64,000 nucleotides of DNA from Trichaptum fuscoviolaceum (lineage: Eukaryota > Basidiomycota > Agaricomycetes > Hymenochaetales > Trichaptaceae), in the NCBI GenBank assembly GCA_910574455.1, contig CAJSYZ010000009.1:3613040-3677039 (forward strand). Direction: 5' to 3'. The position numbers and the translations under genes are program-made. Positions 35,213 through 46,359 of the stretch are shown here, in pieces (position 1 is the first letter of the stretch; the number at the start of each line of letters is the position of its first letter). The notes beneath the pieces are model-generated. The model saw only the letters and a program-made list of their open reading frames with translations, made no database searches and had not been told where the DNA came from.

Positions 35213-36567
35213 TGTGCTACCAGTTATGAGAGGATATAATGAATAAATAGGCATGCAAAGGCATGCATTGACTACGCAAATTAAACAGTGATTGTTGATG
35301 CAGTAAAGATGTTATATATGTGATTCAGACTCTAAAGTCGGGCATTAAACTTTAATAAGGTGCAAGTACAAGAAAACATCTGAAAATACGAGAAGAGCTA
35401 ACCTACCACAGTGTTTGAAAACTTCCAATAACAATGCATCTGAAATATACAGTATGTAGCATCCTGGAATTGACGTCATTCATCTGCTAACTCCCAACTT
35501 GAACCTCCATGATTACAAGTCTAGGCCTAGTATGTGTAAAGCTGTGCTGATCCGGATAAATCTTCCGGATCTGGGACAGCTTGTCCGATCAAAAACTCAA
35601 GCATACCACCGGGAGATTTTCTGAACTTAAAATTAGAGTTCTCCGGGGTCTTGTCTAGCCGTCACTAGCTTACTAATAGTTAAGACGCCTGCCCTGAACG
35701 GTGACAGCGAATCTGGGAGGAATCTCTTTCACTTTACTCCAGCAAGAACGGTTGAGTGAAAGTCAATATCTGGCAATAATTATAGCTCTATTTATTGCTG
35801 CTGAAGAAATGGCTTATAACCACTGAAGTCTGGGCATGCATGATCTGCAGATCAGTAGCAGTAAGCATAGTGTTGTCTTGACTTCCAATGGCTGCTTGAT
35901 CTGATTTGAACGTCAACTTTCAGAAACTTTGCTGCAAATCAAATCCTCATGGAAAGGCGTACAGTGGCAAACATGTACTTGAATTTAGCAAGCGATTCAT
36001 AGGCATACAAATGTGAGATAATACCTGAGTTGATATGTGTCCGATCGGCCTGGAGTCAGGCGCGAGCCTTGAGGGAATCCGAACATCGAATGTTGGATAC
36101 ACAATCGGTTGCAAGGCGGCTCCGACATGTCATCGAAGTGAGGTCTAAGACGTAGAAGAGGTGTGGAAATCTTATTTATTCTTAAAATAGACGCTTATAA
36201 TGTCTTCCGACAGCGGTGAGTTGAGATCGGACGACATAAATGTGATCTTTGAGTCTGTTTCTCTCTCAAACGAGCTCGGCGTCGCGGCTAGAACACACTA
36301 TGCGTATCTCTTCGGAAGCAACCGAATAGTTATGGCGAATGATAGCCACTGTGAGTGATTTTAGTAGTTGTCTACGAAATCATAGAACGATTTACGGAGA
36401 ACAATGTCCTAGTTCCTTTACGGAAGCGGATATTAACGTTCCCCTGACTCAACCTCGAGCGGAATCGGGCGCTCTCCATCACGCACCCGCGACTCTTTAA
36501 ATTGATTAAATGCCTCATGCCCCGTACTGCTCGTAGTCGCCAAGCACTTGATACCATCAGAGCGACG
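35213..36567. other. intergenic region between the two tyrosinases
   Basis: About 1.35 kb. It contains a 53-residue ORF at 36200-36358 and otherwise no recognisable feature. Core promoter elements for tyrosinase 2 are not obvious. Confidence 0.4.
36200..36358 (+). CDS. short ORF, 52 aa, unknown
   Basis: ATG at 36200, TGA at 36356-36358. It reads MSSDSGELRSDDINVIFESV, then SLSNELGVAARTHYAYLFGS and NRIVMANDSHCE. The acidic, serine-rich start and balanced composition look mildly protein-like. No domain is recognised and it could be an upstream ORF or chance. Confidence 0.2.
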   Translation: MSSDSGELRSDDINVIFESVSLSNELGVAARTHYAYLFGSNRIVMANDSHCE

Positions 36568-39451
36568 ATGTCAAACCCACCGAAGCGTACTTTTTATCCA
36601 GTTACTGGGCGCAGCGACACAGGGATCGTCGCTCCACGTCTTCCGATCGAGGTGCTTCAGACGAAAGACGAGCAGTTCTCACTCTTCGTTCTGTCGTATC
36701 TTATCATTCAGGATCGCCGTGGGTCGCTTTCAGCTGCTCCGATCCCCATTCCTCCTGGCACAGGTGTTCAGGCAGGGACCTTCTTTAACATCGGCGGCAT
36801 ACACGGAAAGCCGTACATAAGGTGGCCCGGAGATGACATTGGCTATCCGACGGATTACGACGGCAAGGATGGCAAGGATAGAGATCCTGTCCCATCCCGT
36901 TTCGGAGGTTAGCTCATGGTGTTGATTTTGCTTTCCTGGTCTGTTGCTTACCTTTCTGACATAGGGTACTGCAAGTGCGTGTATAATCGTTTTGGACTGG
37001 GCGTCTATACTAATGGAATCTTCCTTGGGTTAGCCATGGTTCCGTATTATTCCCGACCTGGCACAGGCCCTATGTACTCCTGATCGAGGTAATTGGGCTT
37101 AGTTCTTCATCTTTCCAATGTGTACTGAAATGAAAGTTCTTAGCAATCGATTGGCGAGCAAGCTACTGCTCTGGCGCAGGAATTTGACAAGCTCGAGGGT
37201 AATAACTCTTCAAAGTGGCAGGCAGCTGCCAAGGAGCTTCGTTTCCCGTTCGTGCACCCAAACCTCATCAAAGATAAATTTAACTAAGCTAACTAACTAA
37301 TGAAGCTACTGGGACTGGGCTGCCCCTAGTATCGAGACAGAAGGGCTTCCGCCTGTTCTTTACGAGGACAAAATCCCCATTCTACTTCCGAAAAGTCCAC
37401 AGAAGGTCTTGATCGACAATCCTATGGCGCTCTTCCCGCTTCAGGTCATCCCATTCGATTTCTCTAACATCAGGGACGGGCAGGTAGGCGTTCACTTCAT
37501 TGTTCATTTACATAGAGCTTACTTCCGATTTTGTTCTAGAATGCCATTTCATACTTCAAGGAGTGGAGAACAACCCTACGCCACCCGAACTCTGCCAAGG
37601 TTGCGAAAAGTCGCATTGACGAAGTCCAGCGGTATGCGTCATTGGTACTATCCCCTCATCACTTCAAGTTAATTGTGCACAAAATTGTCTAGGGATCTGA
37701 AGGGTCTTGCGCGCGACCTCCGCTCGAAAGTCTCTGCCCTATTCACGTTCGGCCCGGGACTGGACCCCAACAGAACGTGAGCCTTACGAAATTTAGTTTG
37801 CGCTTTCAGGAAGATAACACATGTCTTTGGGGTGTTCACAGATGGGATGAGTTCAGCAATCACTCTCCGGTGACTATCTCGAGATCGTCTAGGGCTTACC
37901 ATGGCTCGATCGAGGGTGTTCATGATTCTATCCACGATATCATGGTGAGCTAAAGGCAATCACTGAGACCTTTCTACGCTAAACGATCGTTTCATTCGAC
38001 AGGGCGGTATTGGACACATGGTAAGAGACTAAGTCCTTGCTCATTACAAGTAGACTGACTTTGTAAAGGCTTTCCCCGACTATGTGCGTAGTTCGCTGAT
38101 AGGGTCTACCCTAACCTTTATTGACAGTTGAGCATAGGCTGGTTTCGACCCGATCTTCTTTCGTGAGTATTCGTATCTCAAATGCAAAAAGGAAAGGAAA
38201 GGAAGCTGAATAAGAACACAGTTCACCACTCTAATGTGGATAGGCTGAGTAAGTCCGGAATTTACGAATATTTTCAAGCCAATGTTTATTGACGTACCTT
38301 GGCCAAAAGTCGCGCTTTGGGAGTATGTCTACCGGAATGAGAACAAAAACGACGGCTATTGGATGGGTAACGGGTACAAGGTGTCCACAAGACAAGGTGT
38401 CCAGGTTATTCCTTGGACCCAGGTATGATGCTTTCCCCTATATCGTTATCGTGATCAACAACTCAAACGTCGTATTTCTCCCTTCTAGCCCCGAGGCACA
38501 TATTCAGAGGTATACAATTCAGTAGTGGGCCCGACGTCGGGTCTGGCGCCGTTCAGAACCGCAAATGGGGAGTACTGGACTTCGGACCAGGCACGCTACC
38601 TGGACGACAAAGCGTTCAAGAAGTGTACGTCAAAATATCCCGTCGTCGGCGTAGCTGTACACTGAAAAGGGTAAATCTTCTCTTAGACTACACGTACGAG
38701 ACGGCAGGCGTCAAGGTTGATGCGCCCGCCTCCGTCGCTGAGCGCATCGCAGCGCGCAAGCGCCTCCAGGTCTACTACAGCTACAATCCCACCCCGAAGC
38801 AGCTCCCCGGCGGCCTGTTCACGACGCTCCTTGACACGAAGGAGGAGCCGCCGAAGGACACAGAGGTCATCCCCGGCCACCGCCAGTTCGCTGTCGTCGT
38901 CGAACTGCTCGAGCACATGTTCAACGGGCCGTACACCTTCAAGCTCTTCACCAAGCCTTCCTCGCTCAACCGCACGACACCGCCCGAGATCGTCGGCGCC
39001 GTGTCCGTCTTCGCGCGCGCGGAGGACTCGCCGTGCGCGGGGTGCCAGGGCCGGCGGGCGCAGGGCGCGACCATCATGGGCGTCATCTTCATCGACGAGG
39101 CGATTGTGGACGATCTCATTGCAGACGAGAACGTCGATACGAACAACCTCGACGAGATCGCGGATGCGCTGAAGAAGTTCCTGCACGCAGAGCTGCAGAA
39201 CCCGGCGGGGACCAAGATCAGCATTGTGGTCCCGAAGGGCCTGCTTGGCGCTACCCAAGAGACTGACCTTGCCCCTGTTGGCATCCAGCTCGTGTCGTCT
39301 GCTGGCGCGCGTAAAGGCGAGGACGGTCCCGTTCACTGGGTCGATTGGACTCACCACGGCGATCTCTTCGATGTAAACCATTCTCTCCATTCCTGACTGG
39401 ACAGAGCTGACTTTGTTTTTTCTGTAGGATCACAAATGGAAGAAGCCTTAA
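36568..39451 (+). CDS. tyrosinase (polyphenol oxidase), copy 2
   Basis: Paralog of copy 1 with matching exon pattern. ATG at 36568 ([20 protein letters not shown]) is chosen because it aligns with the start of copy 1; an in-frame ATG at 36502 would add 22 residues. Cu[17 protein letters not shown], then [18 protein letters not shown] (37039-37088), [13 protein letters not shown]. Cu[12 protein letters not shown] (37910-37945), [20 protein letters not shown] joining [21 protein letters not shown]-terminal domain: [48 protein letters not shown], and [18 protein letters not shown] with TAA at 39449-39451. All copper ligands are present. The last large exon (38688-39373) is strikingly GC-rich with C/G third positions, unlike copy 1, suggesting different codon selection and hence higher expression (inference). 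Confidence 0.93.
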
Positions 39452-39675
39452 GTTGTAGTGATTAGTATACACTAAAGACAGGGCGGATGAAGGACCAGGA
39501 CGTCAATTATCTTATTAGCAATTGGATTAAGTTGTTAAATTATGTGCTTGACTGTATCTTAAAGGATTTTATTTTCTTACGTCAGTCATAAGGGTAAAAT
39601 TGCTGAATTGCGGATTTAATATGCCATCAGATGTGTACACGAAGAAAGAGTTAAAAACCATCCACTGTAAACGCT

Positions 39676-41154
39676 TCAAGCTAGGGGTGCGAATCCAACT
39701 CTCGTGTTGCCAACATCGAAGGCTAAACGTTGATTCAATCAGTATAACAAGATCGGTGAATATGAATAAGTGAAGAGCACTTACCTGTGTAAACATTCCT
39801 CAGGAAGACATCACCGAGAATCCAGAAGCCCTCAGAGTCATCGGCGACAATGCCGCCGACGCAGTCGGCAGAGCCTGCGGAGACCTGGCCGAAGTTGAAT
39901 GAGTCTGCCGAGATGGTGAACTTCTTGCCACCGAGCGTCAGAGCGACGTTGCTGGGGATGGCATTGCACGGGACAGTGAAGAAACCGTCGCCGACAGTGG
40001 CGCTGGCGTCCTTTGAGCCGGGGATCGCAGCGTAAATCGCCTTGACGTTCGTTGTGTCACCAATGATGAGGGTTGTGCCGGTGTCAACGATAGCATCAAC
40101 TGCACGTGTGAAGATACTCTTAGTGCCAACGGTCGCACCCTGGAGCGAGATCTCCCAGAAAGCGGGGGTCGTGATAAGCGACGAGAACGTGAGGCTGCCG
40201 GTGAACTTGCTCGTGTCCGTTCCGCCGAGGAAAAGCTCGCCTCCATTGTCGAGCAGCGTGAAGCCGAAGATGGGAGAAGTAGTCTGGCCCTGTGAGACAA
40301 ACGTCTGGAAGACGGGGGGTGCGTTGAAGTCGGAGATAGCCTGGAAGGCCATGCCCATGAGGCCGTCGGGAGGCGACTCCGCAAGCGAGAATCCTGCAGA
40401 GTAGACGGAGGCGGCGCCGACGCGCTGGCCGGTCGCAGTGAGTCCAGCGATCGTCACTGTATCGTCAAACTGCTCGCCAGAGACCGTGGACCCATCGCCG
40501 AAGGCAAGCGAGAACGTGCGGCGCTGGTCAACGGCAGTGCTGCTCGCTGCGGTGTTATAGAGCTTGTGACCCCTACAGTTGGCACCGGTGCACTTGGTTC
40601 CCGGAAGGAAGAGATCGCTGGAACCGGTATCGAAGTCGACTGGTGACAAATATTATTATTTTGATTTGATATCAGTGTAGATCAGGGCGGGTAATAAGGA
40701 TATTATTAGCTCTGGCGCACGCGCATGGCAATTGGCATGAAGCACATACCTGTGAACGTCGATGCGGGAGTTCCAACGGAGATAGGGCCCTGCCAGAGCT
40801 CTCCGTCGAGGTCATCAGTCAACGGATCAGTCCCGGTCTTGCGCTTCTTCAGGATCGTGCCCTTGTCATTAGGGTGGGCTTCACCGGTGTTCCTTTGGAA
40901 GGCAGCGAATCCACGTGCAATCTTACTGAGGATAAGGTTTTAATATAGAACTCAGCTATCAACACACTGACATATTGAACTCACGTCTGGACATGGGCAA
41001 GGTGGGTGTTGAGTGCCCGTACGTCGGCGGTACCCTCCTTCGTCTGGAACGAGCGTCTGGTTAGCGGAATCTTCGTCCCAGCAGGCTCGGGTGTTGGGGA
41101 GGCAGACGCGATGAGCGGAAGGAGCGCAAGAGCAGTGGCAAGTGTCAGCTGCAT
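39676..41154 (-). CDS. secreted aspartic protease (pepsin family A1, polyporopepsin type)
   Basis: Signal peptide MQLTLATALALLPLIASASP at 41154, followed by a propeptide TEPAGTKIPLTRRSFQTKEG (start TP). After introns comes the mature N-terminus region DLDGELWQGPISVGTPAS (about 40800-40750). The first active-site loop is VDFDTGSSDLFLPGTKCTGA (about 40645-40590). The flap-containing lobe follows (FSLAFGDGSTVSGEQFDDTV), with PDGLMGMAFQAISDF. The second active-site loop is AIVDTGTTLIIGDT (about 40090-40050). The C-lobe reads CVGGIVADDSEGFWILGDVF then LRNVYT, and after an intron FDVGNTRVGFAPLA with TGA at 39676-39678. Both DTG triads are intact. About 400 residues, usual for the family. Extracellular nitrogen acquisition is the likely role. 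Confidence 0.93.
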
Positions 41155-41230
41155 GGCTATGGCAAGGAAGCTAGAGAGGTTGCGGTTGCTGGGCGACCGA
41201 CAAAGTTCATGGAGGTGGAAGCCCAAAGCC

Positions 41231-41236
41231 TTTATA
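41231..41236 (-). promoter_or_regulatory. TATA box of the aspartic protease
   Basis: TATAAA on the minus strand lies 77 nt upstream of the ATG at 41154. Confidence 0.5.
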
Positions 41237-44108
41237 CGTTCCCGGGAGAAGAGAAGCGGCGTTAATCTGCGAATATGAAAGAGGGGCGACATATGCACCG
41301 TCTGCTCGCCCGAGCAAGAATAGTTCGGCTATCCTTACTCGATTCGGCAATTTCTATTTCTGAGTACGATAAGTGCGCGTTGGAGATGATGCGAACAAGA
41401 CATTCAGGATTAATCAGCCACTGGTTGGGCCGATCATGCTTCTGGCCGAGAGCAGACGCCCACAGTCGTGTCTGCGAGTCCGGCGATTTGGGCAACTGCG
41501 GTTTCCATGCTATGACGAAGCACGCAGCGACTGTCTTCCGCACAGGCGGAGCGCATTCTGATGTCTATTCTTGTCGAGCCCCATGCGGGGGAGCTCGCAG
41601 CGCTTGCCCTGGCCACCGTCCGAAGCAGTCAAGTGCACGCTTGTCCTCATGCAAAAGCTGTGCCATGTCGGTGAGAAGTAATGCTGGAGCATGCGTATAT
41701 TGTGTCGCTCGGAGAATGGTGTTGTATAACCGCGGCATATATAGCTAGTCGCAGGCACAGTAAGCGACGATCTTATAGCGGAGCTTAGCGAGGTACTCAC
41801 CAGGATGCAGTCGAGCTTAGGCGCTGTTTGCAAGAACTCAGCTCCATGCGACCTGAAGGAATAACCATGCGGATCCTTATCTCAAGGACAGAATGTTCCC
41901 AGGTATCCAAGCCCGTCAAACACCGAGAAATAATTCGCGAATGGGTCATAACTGCATAAATCAGAGTCAAGTCCGACTTTCGCAACCACAGACAAAACAA
42001 ATGGCTTGTTTGTCGCCACCTTGCTCTCCAGCAAGTCCTAACCGCGGAAGTACAGACACTCCATTTCACTAAGGATGAAGCGGACTTGAGACGCGAGGCG
42101 ATAAACGAAGGCCCTGACACGCTTGCTGTCGACTGTTCATCATGAGCTTTGGTTGCCGTCAATGCGAGATGTCACGTACATGACTTTCCAACACCCGACC
42201 CAACTGCTAAAGTTCCGACTCGTTAATCACCACTAAGCACGACAGAGAATCTCCTTTCGAAGCTGATGGCACATTTGCACATGCACTTCTATGTTTTAAA
42301 GCTCTGGCAATCTGTGGCAACATATTTGATGAGACAAAATGATGCGATGATGTGAATCGACACACTAACATATAAACATGATGCAGTATGCAGTCGTACC
42401 GTTGGACGCGACAGAGACAGCCCTACGACGTAAGAAGGTGGACTATTGAGCGGTAATTGAAGCGTCCACCTAGCAATCTCGGATGAGAGGGCCAACAGTG
42501 AGGTACCCTCTTTATGGGCTTTCTCTTTCACGCAAGCATAGTACGTTTCTGGGAATTTGCGGAGGCCTTCGAGGTCACATTGGTGAGTAGATGGTGCAGG
42601 GCCAGTGCATGTACATAGACAGTACTGATATCAGTATAGGAGGCCAAACGTGAAGGTGAAGGCTGTTCCCCGCGTCGCGATGAAAATCAAAGAAAATGAC
42701 GTGTTATAATCGTGAGAACAACATACCTCGACTGAGATCTGCAGGTAATTGAAGTCGATCAACATCGTTCTTGCGCTCCAGCACGCTATGCCTGTTGTTG
42801 TAGACAACCTAAAAGGAGTGAATCAACGAAAGAACTTGTAATGAGAAATTCGGCTGGCTGGTTCTTGTAGGAGATGCCACCCTGTAGTTCGCTGAGAAGT
42901 TTCTTGCTCTAGAGCAACGAGGACTGCAGGGGGGGCGACAAAGTCAAGCCTTGACAATCGACGAAGGCATAGCCTCTGACGAGGAAGCAGCCTCGGCAAG
43001 CCCACAAAGAAGGCTACGCCGACAGAGACCTCTCAAAGAATACTGCCACTCGAGCAAATAAATCATGCAACTATGTACTTACCTGTTCTCCATCTATTCT
43101 GCAAATGAGAAATGCAATGTAAGACGCCAGCATATCATGAGTAGGCGCAACCGCTTTTCGGGTGGTAGGATGTTGGCGACTTGGCCTCGTCCGAGACATG
43201 TAGGAATAATTCGGGTGGCACGAGTAAGGCCTCGTCCGACACAAGCAAATAGCAGCAGCAATGGCAGTATGACAGCAGATTATGAGCGGGCGCAACCACT
43301 TAGCGAGGCCTCGCGAATAATCTTGAGGCTTTGTTGCGTCAACATCGTCCTTGTTGTTGTTGTGGTCGATGATGAAGGGACGCGACGCGACTTGACGCGT
43401 GACGTTCGCGTGCCAGTGCTAAGTCTTGTCACGACTCGTCACTACCAGTGGTAGTAGCATGTAGGGTAATCCTTCCGACTCCTTCCCACCTATAGCTAAA
43501 ACCTTCAAACATATGTCCCCCAGAATAAGGAGCTTGCTCTGAGCATATACGAGTACTACCAAAAAACAAACTTGTAAGAGATTTCACGCATTCAACACAT
43601 ACGAATTAATTAAACTAGATTTCTTTTTTGTTCAGTCAGTGCCTAATTGAAGGACGACGATCATCTTGGCGTTCAAAACTCAATTTTTGATATGAGAAAA
43701 ATCGGAGAGTGATCACCTGCCAGTGGAGTTGGAAGACCGACAGTGGACTGTATCAAGACTATAATAAGCGTGAGCAGTCAAAATAGGCTAGCTCGAGGTA
43801 CCATCTTCCGCCCGCTGTTACAACTTGAATCTGCAGGGAAATGTTGCAAATCATGGGAAGGAAGAGAAGACAAGGCTTAACTTTGTGGCCGCAGCACCAC
43901 CTGGGAGTGTGAAGGCAAGAGATGTTTTGCACCAACACCATTCATTGTACGAGCATCACCCCACATCAAATTATCACAGGAGACTAGTGATAGGACCAAG
44001 GATACTGGATAGTATACTTCCAGGATCTACGGAACTGAGTCCCAGCAAGGGAGATACAACTTGGCAGCCCACTCCGATGTTTTCGTTCTAATCATATATC
44101 AGATGATT
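41237..44108. other. gene-poor region
   Basis: About 2.9 kb without a recognisable gene. A minus-strand stretch around 42830-42700 (VVYNNRHSVLERKNDVDRLQ) followed by a GTATGT donor looks weakly exon-like. At 43190-43310 the motif GGCCTCGTCCGA and GCGCAACC-type words recur. TACCAGTGGTA (43444-43454) is a short palindrome. Nothing can be assigned. Confidence 0.4.
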
Positions 44109-44566
44109 TCAATCGTACGTTGCCCGCTGAATAGACGCACCGGGACAACCAAGGTACAGCACATATTCGTCGCGCCATTCGAGCAAGGCAAGTCGAGCAG
44201 CTGTATTGCACTCATGCTTTCAGCATCCGTGTTTATTCAAGCGGCTTCAGAGCTTACGTTCGATGTACACCCAGTTGCAACTAAAGTTCCCAACGGGGGC
44301 GGTGTTATTCCCAGCAATTCGAGGACAGGATTAACTATATCGGCGAGGAGCTCGAGCTTTTCATGCGGCGGTTACATCAACATCGAGATAACGAGTAGCA
44401 TATGACTCACAGGCCCGACTTCGGAACAACATTGAATCGGTAGAGTCGTGCATTGCAGAGGAGAAATCGGCGCTGGGGTAGGGGCCGGGGTCGGAAGGAG
44501 CTGAGGGTCAGCGATCGCAGTGCCCACCAGAGCAGCAAATATAACCACTGTGCTCCTGTACAACAT
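44109..44566 (-). CDS. class I hydrophobin candidate
   Basis: Small secreted amphipathic coat protein. Signal peptide MLYRSTVVIFAALVGTAIA starts at 44566, followed by the Pro-rich spacer DPQLLPTPAPTPAPISPL. Cysteine pattern seen: C1 in QCTTLP, the C2-C3 pair in IQCCSEVGPV, an intron, NPVLELLGITPPPLGTLVAT then C4 in GCTSN, a second intron, SAIQLLDLPC (C5) and SNGATNMCC (C6-C7), TLVVP. This gives C-x6-CC-long-C-x-C-x7-CC. The expected eighth cysteine is not found in the obvious frame: after TLVVP a third intron gives PRATYD then TGA at 44109-44111. The exon boundaries of the last exon, or gene decay, could explain this. The hydrophobin call rests on size, signal peptide and the two CC pairs. 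Confidence 0.6.
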
Positions 44567-44643
44567 CGTTCCAGCTTGCACGGTTGTCTGTTCGGACGGG
44601 GAAGAACAACACAATCACGGTGGAGAGACCCTGGCCAAGAGAA

Positions 44644-44651
44644 CCTATATA
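44644..44651 (-). promoter_or_regulatory. TATA box of the hydrophobin
   Basis: TATATAGG on the minus strand lies 78 nt upstream of the ATG. Confidence 0.5.
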
Positions 44652-45454
44652 CCTCCCCGGGACTAATCAATCCATCTTCTATCCATTCACCCTTCTTCCT
44701 TACACCGGTGATTTTCACTTCTGCGCTGACACAGAAACGTCCGTGCACAACACTCGGTGCCTCCTTGACATCGGTTCCAGCCAAAGCCATAGCCAACTCA
44801 ATGGCCATGTCATCAGCGCATCCATCTCGCCCCACGCACAGACCCTCGAGCACCCTTCCAGATGTCTGTCGGAAGCATCGGTGCAGCCCGGGTACTGAGT
44901 CACCGGGAGGGATCTTCGTTGCTTACCTTCGGAGGAGCTCGAGGGTTGATCGGAGGACGCTCATGTGAAGCTCGCTATTCAAAATAGACGGTGACAGAGC
45001 ACGGAGGAGGGATGCCTGTGTGAAGGTGCCTGGACGATGAACGAGAATTTGTAGAAGAGTCGTTCCTATGGTTCGGCATGAGCGCAAGCCGAGAGCGACG
45101 CCTTCAGCGGATGCTTTAGACCAGGAGGCTCGTAGAGCCTAATCGTTGATTGACTCGAAGAAGATAAGTCTCGAGACTTCATCTTCACGGAGCAGCAAAA
45201 CGTTTTGATGAATGCCGATCAGAGACCGGTGATTGAAAAAGTTCAGGTTGTGAGAAGAGAAGTCCGGGCTGTTCACGCCTCAGAGAATGTGTAGCATACA
45301 CAATCTGAGTCTCAACATTTCATACTTCATATTTTAAGTACACTATTGAATACAAACAACAGCTATCAGTTTCTTGACCCATAAAGTCAAGATGATCTTG
45401 CCTATTCGTCCGTATTTGCTTACAGTTTTCATTATTTTTCGATACGGTCACCAA
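44652..45454. other. intergenic, upstream of the hydrophobin
   Basis: About 800 bp. ORFs on both strands at 44453-44968 overlap the hydrophobin promoter and show no domain. The rest holds nothing recognisable. Confidence 0.4.
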
Positions 45455-46359
45455 TCAACCGAGCCAGTCTGTCTCCCCCTTCTTGATGAATTCATCGAGC
45501 GCTCCTTCGATGTTGTCTTCACCCCCTACTAAGTCAATTGCAAGACCGGCGGCATCTGGCCTCTCCGCAAGCAAGGCAAGGGTGAGAGCGACATCATCTC
45601 TCTGTAAGAGGTCGTCAACAAAATGTAGGATATTAAAACTCGAAAAGAAGCATACAGATATAGTCGGCCTAAGATGCGTCCTTCCTACGGAGGCCTTCCC
45701 AGTTCCAGGATCGTTGGAAAGTCCACCTGGGCGAAGAATAGACCACTTGAAAGCGGTACGGAGAACGAGGTCCTTGTCTGCTTGATACTTGTAATCGACA
45801 TACGCCGGGATAGCTTTGCGCATCCGCTCGGAGATAGCTTTGTCTTCGTCATCCTAATAGCACAATCAGTAGTAAGTCAAAGCAATACGTGCGAAAGCCA
45901 TGTAAAGACATACATAGTGCGCTGGAACGATATTTGGATCCCTGATGTCAATCGCCGACACAAGTATGAGCCTCGGCTTGTCTCCCTTCACTTGCTCAAT
46001 CGCATCAAAGACCTTCACCGCCCCTTCATAGTCCACCTTCTTCGTGCGCTCAGGTCCGCCCTTCCCTCCGGCACCAGCAGAGAAGTAGACGAGATCCGAC
46101 GCCTGGAAGACATCCGCAAACTTCTCCTTCGGGTCGTCCTCGAGTGAGATGACGTGGGGTGATGCTCCTGTGGCACTTATATCCTGGGACTGGTCTGCGT
46201 TTCGGATCAGAGATATGATCTTGTAGTTGGGTTTTGCAGAGAGAATGCGTGCAAGACGCAAGGATACCTTTGCCACTTGCTTGTCAGATCTGTGTAGACA
46301 CCAGCAAGACGACGTAGACCTACATTTCCATGGCCGCCCACGATTACAACCTTCGTCAT
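45455..46359 (-). CDS. NAD(P)-binding NmrA/atypical SDR family protein
   Basis: Rossmann-fold protein of about 250 residues. Starts MTKVVIVGGHGNV at 46359, a GGHGNVG form of the dinucleotide-binding GxxGxxG. After intron 1 (about 46317-46278) it continues KVSLRLARILSAKPNYKIIS, LIRNADQSQDI, SASDLVYFSAGAGGK-like DLVYFSAGAGGKGGPERTKK, VDYEGAVKVFDAIEQ and PRLILVSAIDIRDPNIVPAH (about 45990-45920). A further exon DEDKAISERMRKAIPAYVDY then KYQADKDLVLRTAFKWSILR and PGGLSNDPGTGKASVG follows, then RDDVALTLALLAERPDAAG and IDLVGGEDNIEGALDEFIKK to GETDWLG and stop. The PAYVDYKYQADKDL segment replaces the YxxxK site and RPGGL is typical of NmrA-like redox sensors or reductases. The substrate is unknown. 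Confidence 0.85.

Noticed and set aside
38683..39390. 235-residue minus-strand ORF opposite tyrosinase 2
   Set aside because: It is a shadow of the GC-rich tyrosinase exon; Arg/Leu/Val-rich composition reflects the antisense of a G/C-ending codon pattern.
39676..39700. tRNA B-box-like GGTGCGAATCCAAC
   Set aside because: It lies in the last exon of the aspartic protease and no A box or cloverleaf surrounds it.
44407..44853. 148-residue ORF upstream of the hydrophobin on the minus strand
   Set aside because: It overlaps the hydrophobin's signal-peptide exon in another frame and its TATA box, and has no recognisable domain.
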